Positions 1 to 12,700 of a stretch of DNA of 64,000 nt are shown here, one piece after another. Position 1 is the first letter of the stretch, and each line of letters begins with the position of its first letter. The notes under the pieces are model-generated. The model saw nothing but the letters and a program-made list of their open reading frames with translations, had not been told where the DNA came from and did no database searches. The stretch is from the NCBI GenBank assembly GCA_905178155.1, contig CAJINV010000005.1:4446918-4510917 (forward strand). The letters are read 5' to 3'. This DNA comes from Amoebophrya sp. A120 (Eukaryota; Sar; Dinophyceae; Syndiniales; Amoebophryaceae). The position numbers and the translations under genes were made by a program.

Positions 1-424
1 ACGGAGCGACCGAGTTTGTGCCGCGCGAGCACATATCGCATGACAATCAAGGGCGACGCCTCATAGTCATCTCCAGCGCTGCTCCCTAATCCGAGCCTAC
101 TAGTCCATAGAGCAAAAGAATGACTATTAGAACTTCATCGTAGTTGTAGGAGCCTACCTATCGGCTTCATCACTTCTTCCAGGACCCCCCAGTTTGGATA
201 GATCAATCGTATTAATTTCTACCGAGCTGATTAAAATGCGGTTTTTTTCTACTTGTTCCTCGAGTTTCAGTTTCGACGACGATTACAACTGCATCATGCC
301 GCCCTCCATGTCCCTTCTAAAATAATGCGGTGAATATTTTTCTTCATTTTCTAATTTCTATTTCTATCTTTACAACTGGAATCATCTAAAAGAACAACCA
401 AGTCCTGCAATTATTATCACAAAA
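1..424. other. Left-edge non-coding stretch
   Basis: No convincing coding frame is seen here. The stretch just before 425 is AT-rich and should hold the 5' leader or promoter of the transporter gene; no recognisable TATA box or other defined motif can be claimed. Confidence 0.5.
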
Positions 425-2970
425 ATGTCGTGTGAGTGTAGCTCGGCGTTTCTGCTGGGGTTCCCCGAACCCGTGGTGGAGAGCGATCGGCAGATTTTGT
501 TTGCCGTGTACCTGCTGATGCTTTCGACGTTCATGTACGGCTTCTCTTATTGGCTGGTGGAGGCGACGGCGGTCATCAAGCTGACGGACGAATTTGGGGG
601 GAACGCCGAAGACTTCGGGTGGCTCCAGGCGGTGTTTGGCGTGACGCAGATTATCGCCTCCCTGGTGTTTATCGTATAGAAAAAACTGTTTCCCTGTAAA
701 CAAGATTTTGCAAGTTTTGCATTACAAGTTTGCTACACATTACAAAGAAAACTTGCCATGCGAGGATCCTAAGGGAAAACACCGCGAAAAATCACTTGTC
801 TTGCATGTGTAGCAAGACAAACACTTCAGTGATGCATTTTCTGCATCACAAGTTCACAGTGAAACAGTTTTTTCTTGCGATAGTGTTCGGGCACCTGGTG
901 GACCGGATCGGGCCGAAGATCATCCTGATCGTGGCTTTCACGTTTGGCAACGCGAGTTTCAACCTTGCCTTTGTGCTGGCGCAGAACATGATCGGGCTGT
1001 ATGTGGCCCGCATCCCGGGGCTGTTCATGTCGGCCATGCTGGTCACGTCCGCGATGATCGCGAAAATCCACGCCCAGGCCTGCCTGAACTACAAGGCGGC
1101 GAACAAAATCCGCGCCCTGCGCCGGGGAGAGGACCCCGAGGACGAGCAGCTGACGGTGATTGACGCCATGCGGAGTGTCGTCGTCGCGCTGTCTCGCGTC
1201 TACATCATGTACAACCTGGGCCGCGTGGTGGGCGCGTTTCTCGGCGGCTACGTGACGGAGAAGGCCGGCGTGCGCACGCCTTTCTGGATCGGGTTCGGGC
1301 TTTCGATCGCCATGGCGATTATTCTGCTCGCGTTTCTCCCGACGGTCTCGGAACTGCAGGAAGGTTCCCAAACGGAGATCGTCGCGCTCGGGCGGAAAAG
1401 TGCGGAGCAGATGTCCGCGGAGACGCAGGGCGCGCTCGCAGTGCCTCCGTTGGCCGGAGGAGGGCTAGGCGCCGTCGAGCGGTCGCGCTCGCCCGTCGTG
1501 CAGCGCACGCAGTCCATCGAGGGGGTGGTACGGCAGCACTCGGGGCACGCCAGTGTCGTGGCGACCACGGGACTCGGAGGTGCCACGACGACCCGAAGTA
1601 CCCCCCGCCGGGACCACGAGGAAACCGACTTGCTGGAGCGTTCTGCGGAGGAGCAGGCGGGCGTGCAGACAGAGCAGGAGCAGCCGCAGAGCTTCTACGA
1701 GCTGTTTCTCACGAATCCGGTGCTGCGTGGCATCTTCCTGGTGGAGCTGGCGTTTTCCTTCGGGAAGCTGATGTTTTTTACCAGTCAGCAGAACATCACG
1801 GACAAGGTGCTGGGCTTCAAGTCGAGCGAACAGGGGGTGTTCATCGCTGCAAACGCCGCCGCAGTCATCGTCGCCAATGCGATCTTGCTCTACCCGTTCA
1901 CGCTCTGTTTCAGTAACGACAAGTGGATCTTTCTCCTCAACGCATCGCTGGCGCTGGGTTTGTTCGTCTTTTACGGCGAGGTGCAGACTATAGCGGAGCA
2001 GGCGAACATCACCACGCAGGCGAGCAAGCTGGCCTTCTACATCACGATCTCGAGCATTTTGGGGATGTTTCTGTCGGTCGGCGAAACCGTACTGGTGACC
2101 ATGATGTCCCTATGGAGAGAAAAAAGTTTGTCACAGTCACTGTCTTGGGGGTTTTGCATTACAAATTTTTTTAGCATCACAACTTTTCTTTGCATTGCAG
2201 AAACACTAAGGGAAATCCCTTATGAAAAAGGCTCTGATGCATTTTTACGCATGACAGGCATTTTTTGTATTGCAAAAATACTCATGAGTGGTCGTGACGA
2301 ACTTTTTTCTTCTGATAGTCCCTGTCCGTCAGCACGGTGAACAAGGGCAACGCCATCGCCATGACCCACGTGGTGTACGTATTACAGTGAAAAATGCCCC
2401 CACCCCCAAAGTTGCAAAAATTTTTGATGCGAAGTTCCCAAATGAAACTTTTTTGTCATGCATGAAAGGAGTATGAATCTTTCTGATGCAGAGTCTCGGC
2501 GTGTATCGCATCGCTTGCATGAGAAGCACCGCTCTTGCTGGGGTCTCTTGCAATACAAATTTTTGCTCTTCACGGTTGGAAATCTGTGATGCAGATAGAT
2601 GCAGGATGGCGAATGTTTCAGTTGGAAAGGTTTGCAATACAAATGCTCCCAAGTTCGGGGGTGGGGGCACTTTTCATTGTGATAGTACGGCGTTGCAGAG
2701 ATCTTGGCGCCGATTCTCGCCGGCGTCTTGGTAGAGCGGACCACGAACAAAATGTTGTCGGTCGGCCTCGCAGGTGCTGGATTTATGGCCCTCGCGTTCT
2801 TGATGGGCACAGTGCTGGTGCCGAAGATCGAACGGGACAAGGCCGAGGTAAATCTCTCGGTGCAGCTCGATGACGGAGTCAACTACAATGACGAGTCGGG
2901 CGACGTCGCCAGCAAGGGCGAAAATAAGAGTCTCAAGGATAAGGCTCCAGTAAGTACCGACCTGTCATGA
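425..2970 (+). CDS. Major facilitator superfamily transporter (SLC22A18/TetA-like), four exons
   Basis: This is a membrane transporter of the major facilitator superfamily, probably with 12 TM helices and an unknown substrate. The start ATG at 425 opens exon 1, which codes for TM1 and TM2. Exon 2 begins with the MFS loop 2-3 signature (GHLVDRIGPK), then TM3-TM6 with the stretch RIPGLFMSAMLV, a roughly 100-residue Ser/Arg/Glu-rich central loop and TM7 onward. Three introners (670-882, 2111-2317, 2380-2684) interrupt it. Removing each with one copy of its 5-bp duplication gives continuous reading (SLVF-GHLVDR, MMSL-SVSTV, VVYG-VAEIL). The last exon ends at the TGA at 2968-2970. The resemblance to SLC22A18 (RIPG and LGRVVGAFLGG stretches) is from family memory and moderate. 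A GTAAGT just before the stop could be a donor for a further exon, but no downstream exon is recognised. Confidence 0.85.
670..882 (+). mobile_element. Introner, group A, in MFS gene
   Basis: The element is 213 bp, begins TATCGTAT and ends GCGATA, between exact 5-bp duplications GTGTT (665-669 and 883-887). Inverted ends contain GAAAAAACTGTTT near the left and AAACAGTTTTTTC near the right. Excision with one GTGTT copy joins SLVF to GHLVDR in frame. Boundaries cannot be placed as GT-AG. Confidence 0.9.
2111..2317 (+). mobile_element. Introner, group A, in MFS gene
   Basis: The element is 207 bp, begins TATGGAGAG and ends TCTGATA, between exact duplications GTCCC (2106-2110 and 2318-2322). Inverted ends are GAAAAAAGTTTGTCAC and its near-complement GTGACGAACTTTTTTC. 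Excision restores the transporter frame as MMSL-SVSTV. Confidence 0.9.
2380..2684 (+). mobile_element. Introner, group D, in MFS gene
   Basis: The element is 305 bp, begins TATTACAGTG and ends TTGTGATA, between exact duplications GTACG (2375-2379 and 2685-2689). Inverted ends are GTGAAAAATGCCCCCACCCC and GGGGTGGGGGCACTTTTCA. Excision gives VVYG-VAEIL in frame. It lies only 57 bp after the preceding introner, so the exon between them is under 70 nt. Confidence 0.9.
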
Positions 2971-4720
2971 ATAAATCTTGACCAGTCACTGTTGGTTCGT
3001 GTCCCTGATTGTTAGTTTAGTTGGCGGAGAGCAGATTTATATATTCTGTAATCACACCGCCACCTGATGCTTATCGTTATCTCACTTCCCTGTTTGTCAC
3101 TGTTGACCCACCAGGTACAAACAGGGCATGTCTTTTTAGACCGAATGCTGTAACGGAGGGTGCGCTTCCTGTTTAGGGATGCATACACTCATCCCTCGAC
3201 ATCGACATTCTGGCTTGTATTGTAATTGCACCATTTGGTAGTTTCAGTTGTAAAATTAAAGCTTTCATTCTCAGTTTTCATGTAGTTGGTAAAAATTTCC
3301 CATTCCCACTCTACGTACTAGTAACCGCTTTTTTTCTTAAAATTGATTGACCATTCATATGGGGGCGTCAAACTTGTATTTGCCTCAGACCGTAAAAAAA
3401 TTTCTGCGCGCATTTTTTCGCGGCGGGAAGCTAGTAAACCTGTGCCCGCAAGTGAGGGGCTGACTCGAGCGCGGTTTGTTTTAGCTAGCTTGTCAGCAGC
3501 AGTGCTCTAGTAGGTAAGTGAGTATTGACGCGGAGGAGGGCGGGGCACAGAGGGTTCTTTTGTGGCTGGCGTTTTCACTTAGAAAGCGCCGGGCGCGCGC
3601 AATATTTTGCTCCATTTTCCGGATTGCTTTCTCCGTGCAGCCATTTGCCGCTATGGCCTGGGTTAGGGTGTGAGGCTGCAGACGCCCCACGAGATGTCTA
3701 CACAGGCCTTGGCGTCGTCGTCTCTAGCGGGCACCACACGCATATGTTGGCCGCGAAGGCCTTTCCGGAGGCCCCCCAAAGAGGGAGGGCCGGAGGGGTG
3801 CCCGGAACCCTAAAAAAAAGGCTATCGCTTTTTCTTCGAATCACGATGGTGCTACCCCTCCCCAAAAGGGGTCCCGGAACCCCTCCGGGAAGCCTTTCCG
3901 AAAGGCTCTCGGGCTTTTCGCATTTTCAAGAACGAGCCGCAAAGGCAAAAGGCGCGCGCGCCTGCCGGAAAAAGCGCGCACGGCTGCGCGACATTAGAAA
4001 CAAGCGGAAACGCAGCCGCGGCCGGTTGCGTTTGCGCCCTTGGCCCCGACCGACCTGCACAGATTGAGGCCCATTGTCTAGCGGCTGGACTGCAGGAGGA
4101 CCTGCTGCAGCACCTCCAGGCTGCAGGGGCGCTCCGAGGCAAGTCCGTGGAGCAGCAGCGCCGGATAGCTCCGACTTTAGCCACCGAGAAGTGCTGCGAA
4201 GAAGCTAGCTAGTTCATTCGGTATGCAATGTAGCGAGAGGCTATATGCGTGCAACATGATGGATATCAAATACAAAAAAAGGCGCGCGGAAAATTTTTTA
4301 CAGCTTGAGGCAAATACAACGTTGACGACCCCATAATTCATGTATTGGCCTTCGGGTTCTCGAGCTCAATTGTACTTCTTGACCGTTTATTCTTCGAACG
4401 CTACTGGGACTATTTCCATTTCCATTTCCGCTACTGGGACGAAAGAAAAGACTTGCGTGCTGAGCCGCTTTTTGTGTTCGAAACCTCGATGTGTGTTCGT
4501 GCTTTTTTGGAACAAACGGGGCACTAACACAAGCTAAGCAAACTACGTAAATGCGGAAAAATGCTTCAAAATTACCTGAACTCGCGATTTCTTGATCGGT
4601 TGGTGACTATGATTTCTGCTGCGGCACTAATCACGAAGCCGGGCTGCTGCAAAAAGGAACTACGTGGTTCCTCGTCTGTCGATACTTTTTTGTCTTGCCG
4701 AAGAATTATATCATCATCGC
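2971..4720. other. Intergenic region with GC-rich hairpin-prone segment
   Basis: No convincing gene is seen. The first kilobase is AT-rich and could hold the 3' end of the transporter transcript. From about 3750 to 3990 lies a GC-rich stretch with several short complementary blocks (for example AAGGCCTTTCCGG and CCGGGAAGCCTTTCC, and runs of CCCC/GGGG) that could fold into hairpins. It may be a degenerate repeat or a structured RNA; neither can be shown here. Short open frames near 4340-4540 and 4561-4785 have no recognisable content, although the one at 4561 could be an upstream exon of the next gene. Confidence 0.5.
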
Positions 4721-6373
4721 ATGCATGCACACGACGTAATGCCAGGTTTAGAAAGTACCACTACAAGATCATGGACTGCAGCTGAGCTATCCGAGTTGGA
4801 CGGGGAGAGCGGGTTGCAACTTGGCGTGGGGTTGCTAGGCAAAGTGTACGATGTTTCCTGCCGCCCAGATTTGTACGGGTTCGGTGGGGGCTACCATCGG
4901 TTTGCGGGAAAGGTGTGTACGCGTAGTTTTGCGCTCACCGCCCTCGACCTGGAGCACATCGGTAGGAGCGACTTAGTCGACCTGAAGAGGGAGAACTTCG
5001 TCGCGCTGCGGGAGTGGGAAGCCTTGTTCGAGCGCAAATATGACCGACTGGGCGTGCTCTCGGAGGAAGAGCCCGACGCGAGGAGTGTGCAGAACCTGGA
5101 GGAGCTGGAAAGAAGGCACGGAATAGACACGACAAAGACCACCGGGAATAAAAAAGGAGCGGAAAACATCAAGCAGGTGGTGGACGCGGCGGGTCATAAT
5201 CTTCTGGTTCCTGCTGTAGTCCACAAGGAAGAAGATGGGATTATGGCTCGCAATCTACTCACGAGCAGATGTGACGAGCACCTCGATGCCGATGGACGTG
5301 TGGAAGCAGGTGCAACAACGCCTGTTGCCACCTCTTCTCAGGTGCTGTCCAGCACCGGACCGGCCGCTTATTTGTTCACAGATTTTCTCTCGCAGTCGGA
5401 ATGCGAGGTCCTGCGCAAACTAATTCTGAAATCGTATGAAGGCCGGACCTTCAGTACGAAGTTGCGAACGGGCTTGGCCCCCGAAAGCTACCCGGTCGGG
5501 TCCGAGGCGAGGGAGGTGCTCGAGCGCCTAGAAAATGGGCTGGGAGAGCTTTTAAACTGCCCGCGCCACCCGGGGGAGGACCCGCTAATGGCCATGGTGA
5601 CCCCGCCGCAACAAGCCATGGGTAGCTCGCAGGAGCAGCAAGAGGAGCCGAAGTCAGTGTTCCACCTGGGGATCCATTTGGATGCCAACCGGCGCCCGTT
5701 CCGGTATGCGACAGCGATCATTTATCTGAGTGATTTACCCAGAAATGGGGGCGGGGAGACCGTTTTTCTGCCGAAAACGGAAGATACGGCGCTGTTGCAC
5801 AGGCATGGGGTCTTGCACACCGACCTCGTTGACGAGGAGAGGGAGCGGCTTTTAGAGAACCTGCCGAACGAGTTGCGCAGCGTCGATAAGCTGTTCGGAG
5901 AGATCGGGCTTCGGAAACTATTGGAGGACGTACTGCATATGCCGCAGCTGACGGCGGCAGCGAGAGCTGTCTACCCGGAAATTGTCGCAGCGAAGGGCCG
6001 GCTCCTGCAAGCTGCGGCCTCAGAGAAGAGGCCAGGAGATGTAGAGAGGGATCCAGTTTCGGCTGCCACGGGGCCGCGTACTACGTCTTTGTTGAAAGTG
6101 CGGCCGCGCGAGGGACAAATGCTAGTTTTCTTCACGCGCACACCTGATCTGACACTGTGCACCGGGAGTTATCACGGAGGTGCCCGGGTTTCAAACGGGT
6201 TCAAATTTACTTTGCAAAAATTCAAGGAGCTCCCTCGCAATGACCCCGCCGTTGCGTTTGCAACACTAAAGCAGGATTGGTCCGCGTTAATCGCGGGCGC
6301 TCTCGGTAATTGCGAAGCAAGAGTGGCTGCTGAAAGAAGCAATGATTCGTCTTCATCTGGGCTGATATTTTGA
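4721..6373 (+). CDS. MAPR cytochrome-b5-like / prolyl-4-hydroxylase fusion protein
   Basis: This protein joins two domains. The N-terminal part (about residues 25-110) has the membrane-associated progesterone receptor/neudesin pattern: a GLLGKVYDVS strand followed by FGGGYHRFAGKV and ALTALDLEHIG. This family binds heme through a cytochrome-b5-like fold. After a charged linker, about residues 205-550 form a 2-oxoglutarate/Fe(II) prolyl-4-hydroxylase-like domain: FTDFLSQSEC, then HLDANRRPFRYAT with the H-x-D iron ligands, LPRNGGGETVF, and near the C-terminus YHGGARVSNGFKFTL with the distal His and the Lys expected to hold 2-oxoglutarate. It is likely an oxygenase of proteins or peptides; substrate unknown. 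ATG codons are at 4721 and 4739; the frame stays open upstream without another ATG, so an upstream exon is possible. No introner is seen in it. Confidence 0.75.
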   Translation: MHAHDVMPGLESTTTRSWTAAELSELDGESGLQLGVGLLGKVYDVSCRPDLYGFGGGYHRFAGKVCTRSFALTALDLEHIGRSDLVDLKRENFVALREWEALFERKYDRLGVLSEEEPDARSVQNLEELERRHGIDTTKTTGNKKGAENIKQVVDAAGHNLLVPAVVHKEEDGIMARNLLTSRCDEHLDADGRVEAGATTPVATSSQVLSSTGPAAYLFTDFLSQSECEVLRKLILKSYEGRTFSTKLRTGLAPESYPVGSEAREVLERLENGLGELLNCPRHPGEDPLMAMVTPPQQAMGSSQEQQEEPKSVFHLGIHLDANRRPFRYATAIIYLSDLPRNGGGETVFLPKTEDTALLHRHGVLHTDLVDEERERLLENLPNELRSVDKLFGEIGLRKLLEDVLHMPQLTAAARAVYPEIVAAKGRLLQAAASEKRPGDVERDPVSAATGPRTTSLLKVRPREGQMLVFFTRTPDLTLCTGSYHGGARVSNGFKFTLQKFKELPRNDPAVAFATLKQDWSALIAGALGNCEARVAAERSNDSSSSGLIF

Positions 6374-6798
6374 GTGCAACAAGAGGCTGGGACGAAATTG
6401 CCTCTCTCTATAGTAAGTTTTTGGGTGTTCGTGTTGTGGTTCATATGTAGTTGTGCGATGCGTTTTTCTTTTTTGATTCCTAGGAAAGAGGAGGTCTTTC
6501 CTTTTCAGGACGTCCCCTGCTGGAGCGACGTGTTTTGACATGCCACTTCAACGATGGTGATGCCACTGAATACAACTTGATGGCGATGAGCGACCAAAAG
6601 AGGGGCAGGCCGATGCGAGGAAGAATTGTTTAAAGCACTTACGACGGGGGCCTTTCTCGTGTTGTAGACTCTATGTTGAGCAGTTGTCTACGAACGCATT
6701 CTCTTCTTTGCGGAGCGTTCAAGTTTGTTTCCCTGTGGTGCTGCTCACTCAAAAATCCTGGGGCGGCATATAAGTATTAAGTTCGGTTTCCTTGTTCC
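6374..6798. other. Intergenic gap
   Basis: No gene, repeat or regulatory motif that can be supported was seen in this 425-bp gap between two same-strand genes. Confidence 0.5.
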
Positions 6799-9700
6799 AT
6801 GATGGCGATGCCAGTGGGTGGCAGCAGAAAGCAGGCAGCGCGGAGCGAAATAGTGGATCTTGTGATCCAGTCGTACGCGCCTTGCACGTTTCTAACGGAC
6901 GGGCAAGACGGCCATCTATTGTTTCCTTCGGCAAAGGGGGCTGCAGCGTCTGACCAGCACGAGAATTTGCCAACCCTCTTGACCCACGCCGGCTCCGCCG
7001 CGGATGACTCACTAGAACTTCCCGGAAACTACACCAGAGCCCACGCAGACAATCATGCGAGGACTGCAGTCGATACTACGGGTACAACTATTAAGCGGAA
7101 CGATGAGGTGGATTTTGGCCACGACGGGGGACACAGAACTTGGGAAGAACCGCACGGAACAACCGCGAGTAAAAGTGGAGGTTGTACTGTTGTGCCTTCA
7201 GGCGGCCCCTCGCGCTTCATCGACTACTTGCGCATCGAGGAACTGCAGCGGGATTTCGCTTTTTTTTCGGAGCAGAGCGTCGAGAACCACGGCGTTTCTG
7301 CCGCACAGTTTCTGCTCATTATGAAGCGCCACATATTACAGCAGCAAAGCTTAGGGCCCCCGCTTCCCATGATCTCCAATTCGGGCACCGCAAGCGGAGC
7401 AGCAGGTGTCCCGCCATCTGCGAAAAAATTACCGCGGGGTTCTTGGTCCGGCGGCACCACGCTGGTGGATTATACAGGTAAGACCTACATGATGCGAAAG
7501 TCGCTTTCATCCCGATTGCAGAACCAGGCGGTGGACAGTTTTGACGCGTCCCTGCTGCCTGATGAAGTGCTGTTTCCCGAACTGCTGGAGATGTTTCGCC
7601 TTGCCTGCGATGGCCGCGACATCTACCACGAATGTCTCTCGTGGGACGAGTTTCTAGACTTCCTCGTCGAGCACGGAGGCAGCTGCAATGTTGCGTCGGG
7701 ATCAACATCTTCCTCTGGTACAGCAACGGCCAGTGAGGCCCCTCTTGCCGCTAGCTCGTCCTCCGAGGCGCGTGCTAGCGATTCTCTCTCCACCATCCGG
7801 GTGCACTTTCAGCCGTCACGGCTCATGGAGCAGGCGCAGAACTGCTCCGCGCCCGCCATGCCGTTGCAGGGGACGAAAAACAACCTAGGGGCTCCTGTGC
7901 CGGAGAATCTTCACGAAATCACGCAGGTGTGCTGGTTTCCTCCCCTGCAGCTTCTGTTTTACCAAGACCGAAAAGACCGCACGCTACTTCACTTCTGCGC
8001 TCCCGAGGACCTCTTCGCGCGAGGCAAGTTCGACGGAGGTAGTACAACAACCACTTCAGGGGCGTCGTTCGAAAAGCAGCAGGTGAAAGCGAAAGTAGAC
8101 ACGAATAACAACCTCGGACGCGGTAGCTTCGCGGTGCGCACGGTGCAGCAAATAACTGGAGGGGCCGGCGGCGCTGCGAGGAAAAAGACCGTGGTGGAGC
8201 GGATTGCCACGGCAAGCGAGCGCCGAGGGATTCACACCAAGAGGTACTTGAGTTGCGCGGCTGCAGCCGGGGGGTCTGCCTCCTCGGCCTCGCAGTCCGG
8301 GGAGGAGCAGCAGCAGACAAGTGCACGCGGCATTGTGCTTGCGTACAAGCCCTTCGTGCTAGAGCGGCGTCCGTACATCGCGGTGTCCAATGCGGATGGC
8401 AGTATTGTTTTCTTCGACGGGATTACACTCTCTGCCATAAACAAGGCTGTAATTCGCGTCGGCACGTACGTCGCACCAGCGGACGCCACGGAATCATCAT
8501 CCGCCGATCGAACTAGGTGGATTCACGAGCAGGAGCACTCTCCGACGCCCGGAATGCTCCTCGAGTACTGCCCGAAATCCCAATTTTTGTTTGTCGTTTG
8601 CGCGACTTCTGGCACGATAGAACACGGAACCACGGAAATGAACTACGCCAGCGCAACCTCCCCGGGAAAAGGAAAAGTGACGAGCGGTGGCGCCGCGTTC
8701 GCGAGTAGCCCCCGGGGCGGTGGGCATTCCCTCCATGCGCGCAGCTGCGCGGCTTCTTCTGAGGACGAGATCAAGGTTTACGATGTGGCGAAAACGGTTC
8801 TGGACTACCAGCACCCTGACCAGCTTTACGCCGCCTCGGGTGCGTTGCTGGAAAGCGCGTTCACGAAGCCGGAATACGTGATCAGCCTCGGCGGGGGTGG
8901 GAAAAGGAACAGGGGGAACAACTTGTTCGGTCACAGTTCGCCATCGGGCACGAGATCGTACCGTAATTTTATTCACGGTTCGTCGTCCTCGCGGCAACCA
9001 CATGCTGGAGGGCCGCAACCACATGGAGCGAGAAAGATCACCTGCATGCGGCTGCTGCAAAACCTATCCAATTCCTCGTCGACCCCCGCGGCATCGTCCG
9101 CCACCAGCGCGACCTTTGAGCCTTCCGACCAAGCGAACTCCCCCACACGAACCTCCTTGGAAGAAGCGCTTCCAGCTGCGTCGACCGGTAACGATATTGC
9201 TTGCGGGTTTATGGATGGCACGGTGGCGATTTTTGACACGCAGAACGGAACTCTGAAGCGGCAACTCGCGGGCGACACCAGCCACCACTTCGCGGTGTCC
9301 TGCCTGGCCTACTCCGAAGCGGCGAAGAAGTTGGTGTCCGGTGGCTTCGACAATCGGTTGCTGGTGTGGAACCCGTTTACGGGGAATGGGCGTCTGGTCG
9401 AGAAGAACCAGCACTCCGCTGCCCTCGTTGGCGTGGAGTTCCTGGGCCGCGGAGGGAGCGCGACATCTGGGAGCACGTCCGGAGGTGGAGGCCGTGGATC
9501 CCATCCCCACCAGACGGGAGGTGCAGGTCCGGTGAACAAGCGCATGGCAACATCGCGACACAACTTCTTCGTATCGGCGGACGAAGCTGGGGTCTGCAAG
9601 GTTTTCGACGTCTTCCAGCTGACCTGCGTACAAAGCTTCAGTGCCGTTGCGACAATCGCATCTGCGAACCCCAGTGCTGGAGGGAGCCGGAAAATTATCA

Positions 9701-12700
9701 GCACGATGTGCTTCGTACCGGAGTGCGCCCGTATCGTCCTGGCGGGGTGCGGCGCGAAGTCCTGGCTTGTGTTTGACGATGCGTCTTCCACTGATACTGC
9801 TTTGACCTCCTCGTCCGGGGCAGGGGCTAGCAGTGACAGCACAGGAAGAACAAATGCGGTTGGCAACAGAGGCGGGGGCCTGAAGATGTTGCCCACTTCG
9901 GCCACTTCAGCAGGAGCGGTGACCCCAGTGGCAGACGAGCAAACCGTCTGTCGGGCGGTGTTTCATAGGAACCGCGTTTGGACCGCTAACACGGGCAACC
10001 GCATTCGTACGTGGAACGCAGCGTCGGGACACTTGGAGCGGACGCTATCAGCGTTTTCCGCGGCTGGGTCGTGTAGTAGTTCCATGATGAGCAACGGCTC
10101 CGACTGTGCGAGGACGTCAAAAGCAACGCAGAGCAGGGCGAGGAGCGGCCAGGATCAGCAGGACGCGTTCATCACAGACATGTGTTTAGAGTTGCCAAGT
10201 GAGCGCCGCCTGTACGTTGCCGATTCGCTGGGGCGCATTGCAGAGTGGAACGGGATTACTTTCAACTTCCGGCGGTTTCTTCCGAACGAGCACGTCGGTG
10301 AAATTTCGCAGCTGCATATGCAAGAAAAAAACTGTGTAAGTGTAACTCTGTAATGCAGAACATGCCACAGAGTTACGCCTGTCATGCCAGACAGCCATGA
10401 TGTCCTCTTTTCATGTGTGTTTTCCCTTACAAGCCGCGCATGACAGGTTTTCTCTGTCATGTAGAGCAAAGTTGTCATGCTGTCAGCCAAAGAAACTTAC
10501 ACTAACACAGTTTTTTTCTTGGATACTGCACTGGTGCGGGAAACATCAATCGTTACTGTCCGTCGGCGCGGACAAAGCGCTTATGATCCACGATTGCGAG
10601 GCCACGTCGGGCAGCCGTGATAAGCATGCGAGCGGTGATGTTGTTGAGCGCGGTGACGTCCAACATAATTTCAGCTGTTTTAAAAATAAAATGACGGCAA
10701 CATCAAGTACTACAGGGCGCGCACCACAGCATCTTCACCAACATCAGCAGCATCCGAACGTAGTTGCGGGAGCTGCTAGAAGTACAACAACTTCTAGTAG
10801 CGCAGCTACTTCACCCTCTACTTCTGGTAGCACGACGCGAGCCACGACCCGAGGGCCGTGCCGGGTTGTGACCAATTGCCACGACGCGGACATTCTGTGT
10901 GTCGCGTTCTCGCCCGTACTGGATGCGATCGCAACCGGTGGCAGCGACCGCGTCATCCACCTTCGGAACTACGCAAAACTGAGCCAGTATCCGGGGGGTG
11001 TGCTTGCATCAGCGGGCGCCGCCGCGGCCCCGTCTTCTGCTGCAGCGGCGCAGCATGCCTCCACCACGGGGGCGTTTCTCGCCGGCCACTCCGGCCGCGT
11101 CACAGCGCTGCAATTTGTCGACTATCTGCTGATTTCCGGGGACAGCGAGGGTAATGTGATGCTCTGGCGACTGGACATTCTCCAGCCGGGCGTGCGTGGT
11201 CGCAGCGGAGGCCAGAGGAGAACGCCGCCTGCGAAAGAAACTGGCGGGCTGCGGGAACTACACGGGAATTATGCTACGGAGGTGCTAGAAGTTGTACAAC
11301 AGCAGAATGGTGCACAATCTACTTCCGGAACGGAACAACAGCCGGCTCGAAGAGAGAAGGACCAGCGAGACTTCTGCGAGATTGCGTTAGTGTCGCGGTT
11401 TTTGAATGTGCGCTCCACGATGGACCAGCCACGATGCATTACGGCCTTTGCGTTTCACTTGATTCTCGAGCCACCTGATGCTAGTTTTCTAGAAGGTGGT
11501 GGATCAGCTACTACTGGTGAACATCAAGCGACCACTGCAACAAAGACCTTTGTTCCGAGGAGCAACTACTACGGTGCTGCGACACGACCGGCGGCTGGAA
11601 CTACACCAGGAGAAAGCAGAGGCCGGAACGAAGTTGTTGCTGAGGACGAAGAATGTGCGACCGACCTCGCCTACGAGCTGCGGCTCTTCATAGGGGATGA
11701 AAGCGGAGCACTGCGCTGCTGGGACCTCACCCGTGCATTGATGGTGGAAGATGACCCTTCGGAAATGTTGAACTACGCGGGAAGAACGGCAAGTCCAGCT
11801 GTCGATGTGAAAGTGCAGAGCCACGAATTTCATCTTCTGGAGGAGGTCACGGCGATTGGCGGCTCGACGCTCGGCTGCTTGCTCGATCTGCCGTCTCGGC
11901 GACGTGCGGCACGTATTCGAGAGACAATTTTTACGCCCCTGATACCAGAAAAAACAGTTTGTGCTGCTTTTTTTTCCTGCCAATGAAGGACGGAAACCTG
12001 GCATGCAAAGTCGCCAATTACATAAGTACTCGAAATTAATAATTTGCTGGAAATAAAGGCAAAGGGAAAAGAATCGGAAAGGTACCCAGCAGATTTGTGA
12101 CGCTGAGCAGACGAAGCCGACTTTTAATTGTATTTCGTAAAAGACTACATCAGAAATTCCAATTTTTGCTACGTATCTGGTATGGGTGTGTTTTTCTGTA
12201 GCAGAGCACGGCCGGGGCCGGAATCTCTCCTGGGGGGGACCGTCAGCAGGGCGGCGATCTCGAACGGGCGCCCTGCCTCCACCGCGCCGGCAACAAGTGG
12301 TCGCACAGGAGTCAATACTGCGCAGACGCGCCGTGTCCGTACGGGAGCCGCTTCGCGGTCGGCAATGGGAGGGCAACTTCTGAACCAGCAGTTGCATGGA
12401 GCTGCAAGTGGACTTGTTAACCGCGCGGAGATGTTGAAGAGCATGGGGTCTAATTCATCTGGGTCCGGGAGCGTGAAAGTGAATGCAGGTGTCGCGGAAG
12501 TAGATGGTAGTCTAGCGGCTAAACTCGCCGTGGCACAGAGTGCGGAGTATCGAAAAAAACTTCAACGAAAGCATTTGCCTTTGGTCGCAGAGCTGCTCGA
12601 GGACGCTTCTTCTTTCAACGAGAGGGGGAACGGCACAGTTCTGCAGCGCGAGGCGGAGGACGTGCACTGCGAGGGTTCGTTTGCCGGTCGGGCGATCACC

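Noticed and set aside
826-1371. Long minus-strand open frames opposite the MFS gene
   Set aside because: They mirror the GC-rich codons of the + strand gene, have no recognisable motifs and cross the introner; they are shadows.
3525-4067. 180-codon + frame in the GC-rich intergenic block
   Set aside because: It is rich in Arg/Gly/Pro from GC-rich hairpin sequence, has no domain and is also open on the other strand.
4664-4720. Start of the MAPR fusion at an upstream GTG
   Set aside because: Nuclear genes of this kind start at ATG; the in-frame ATGs at 4721 and 4739 are preferred.
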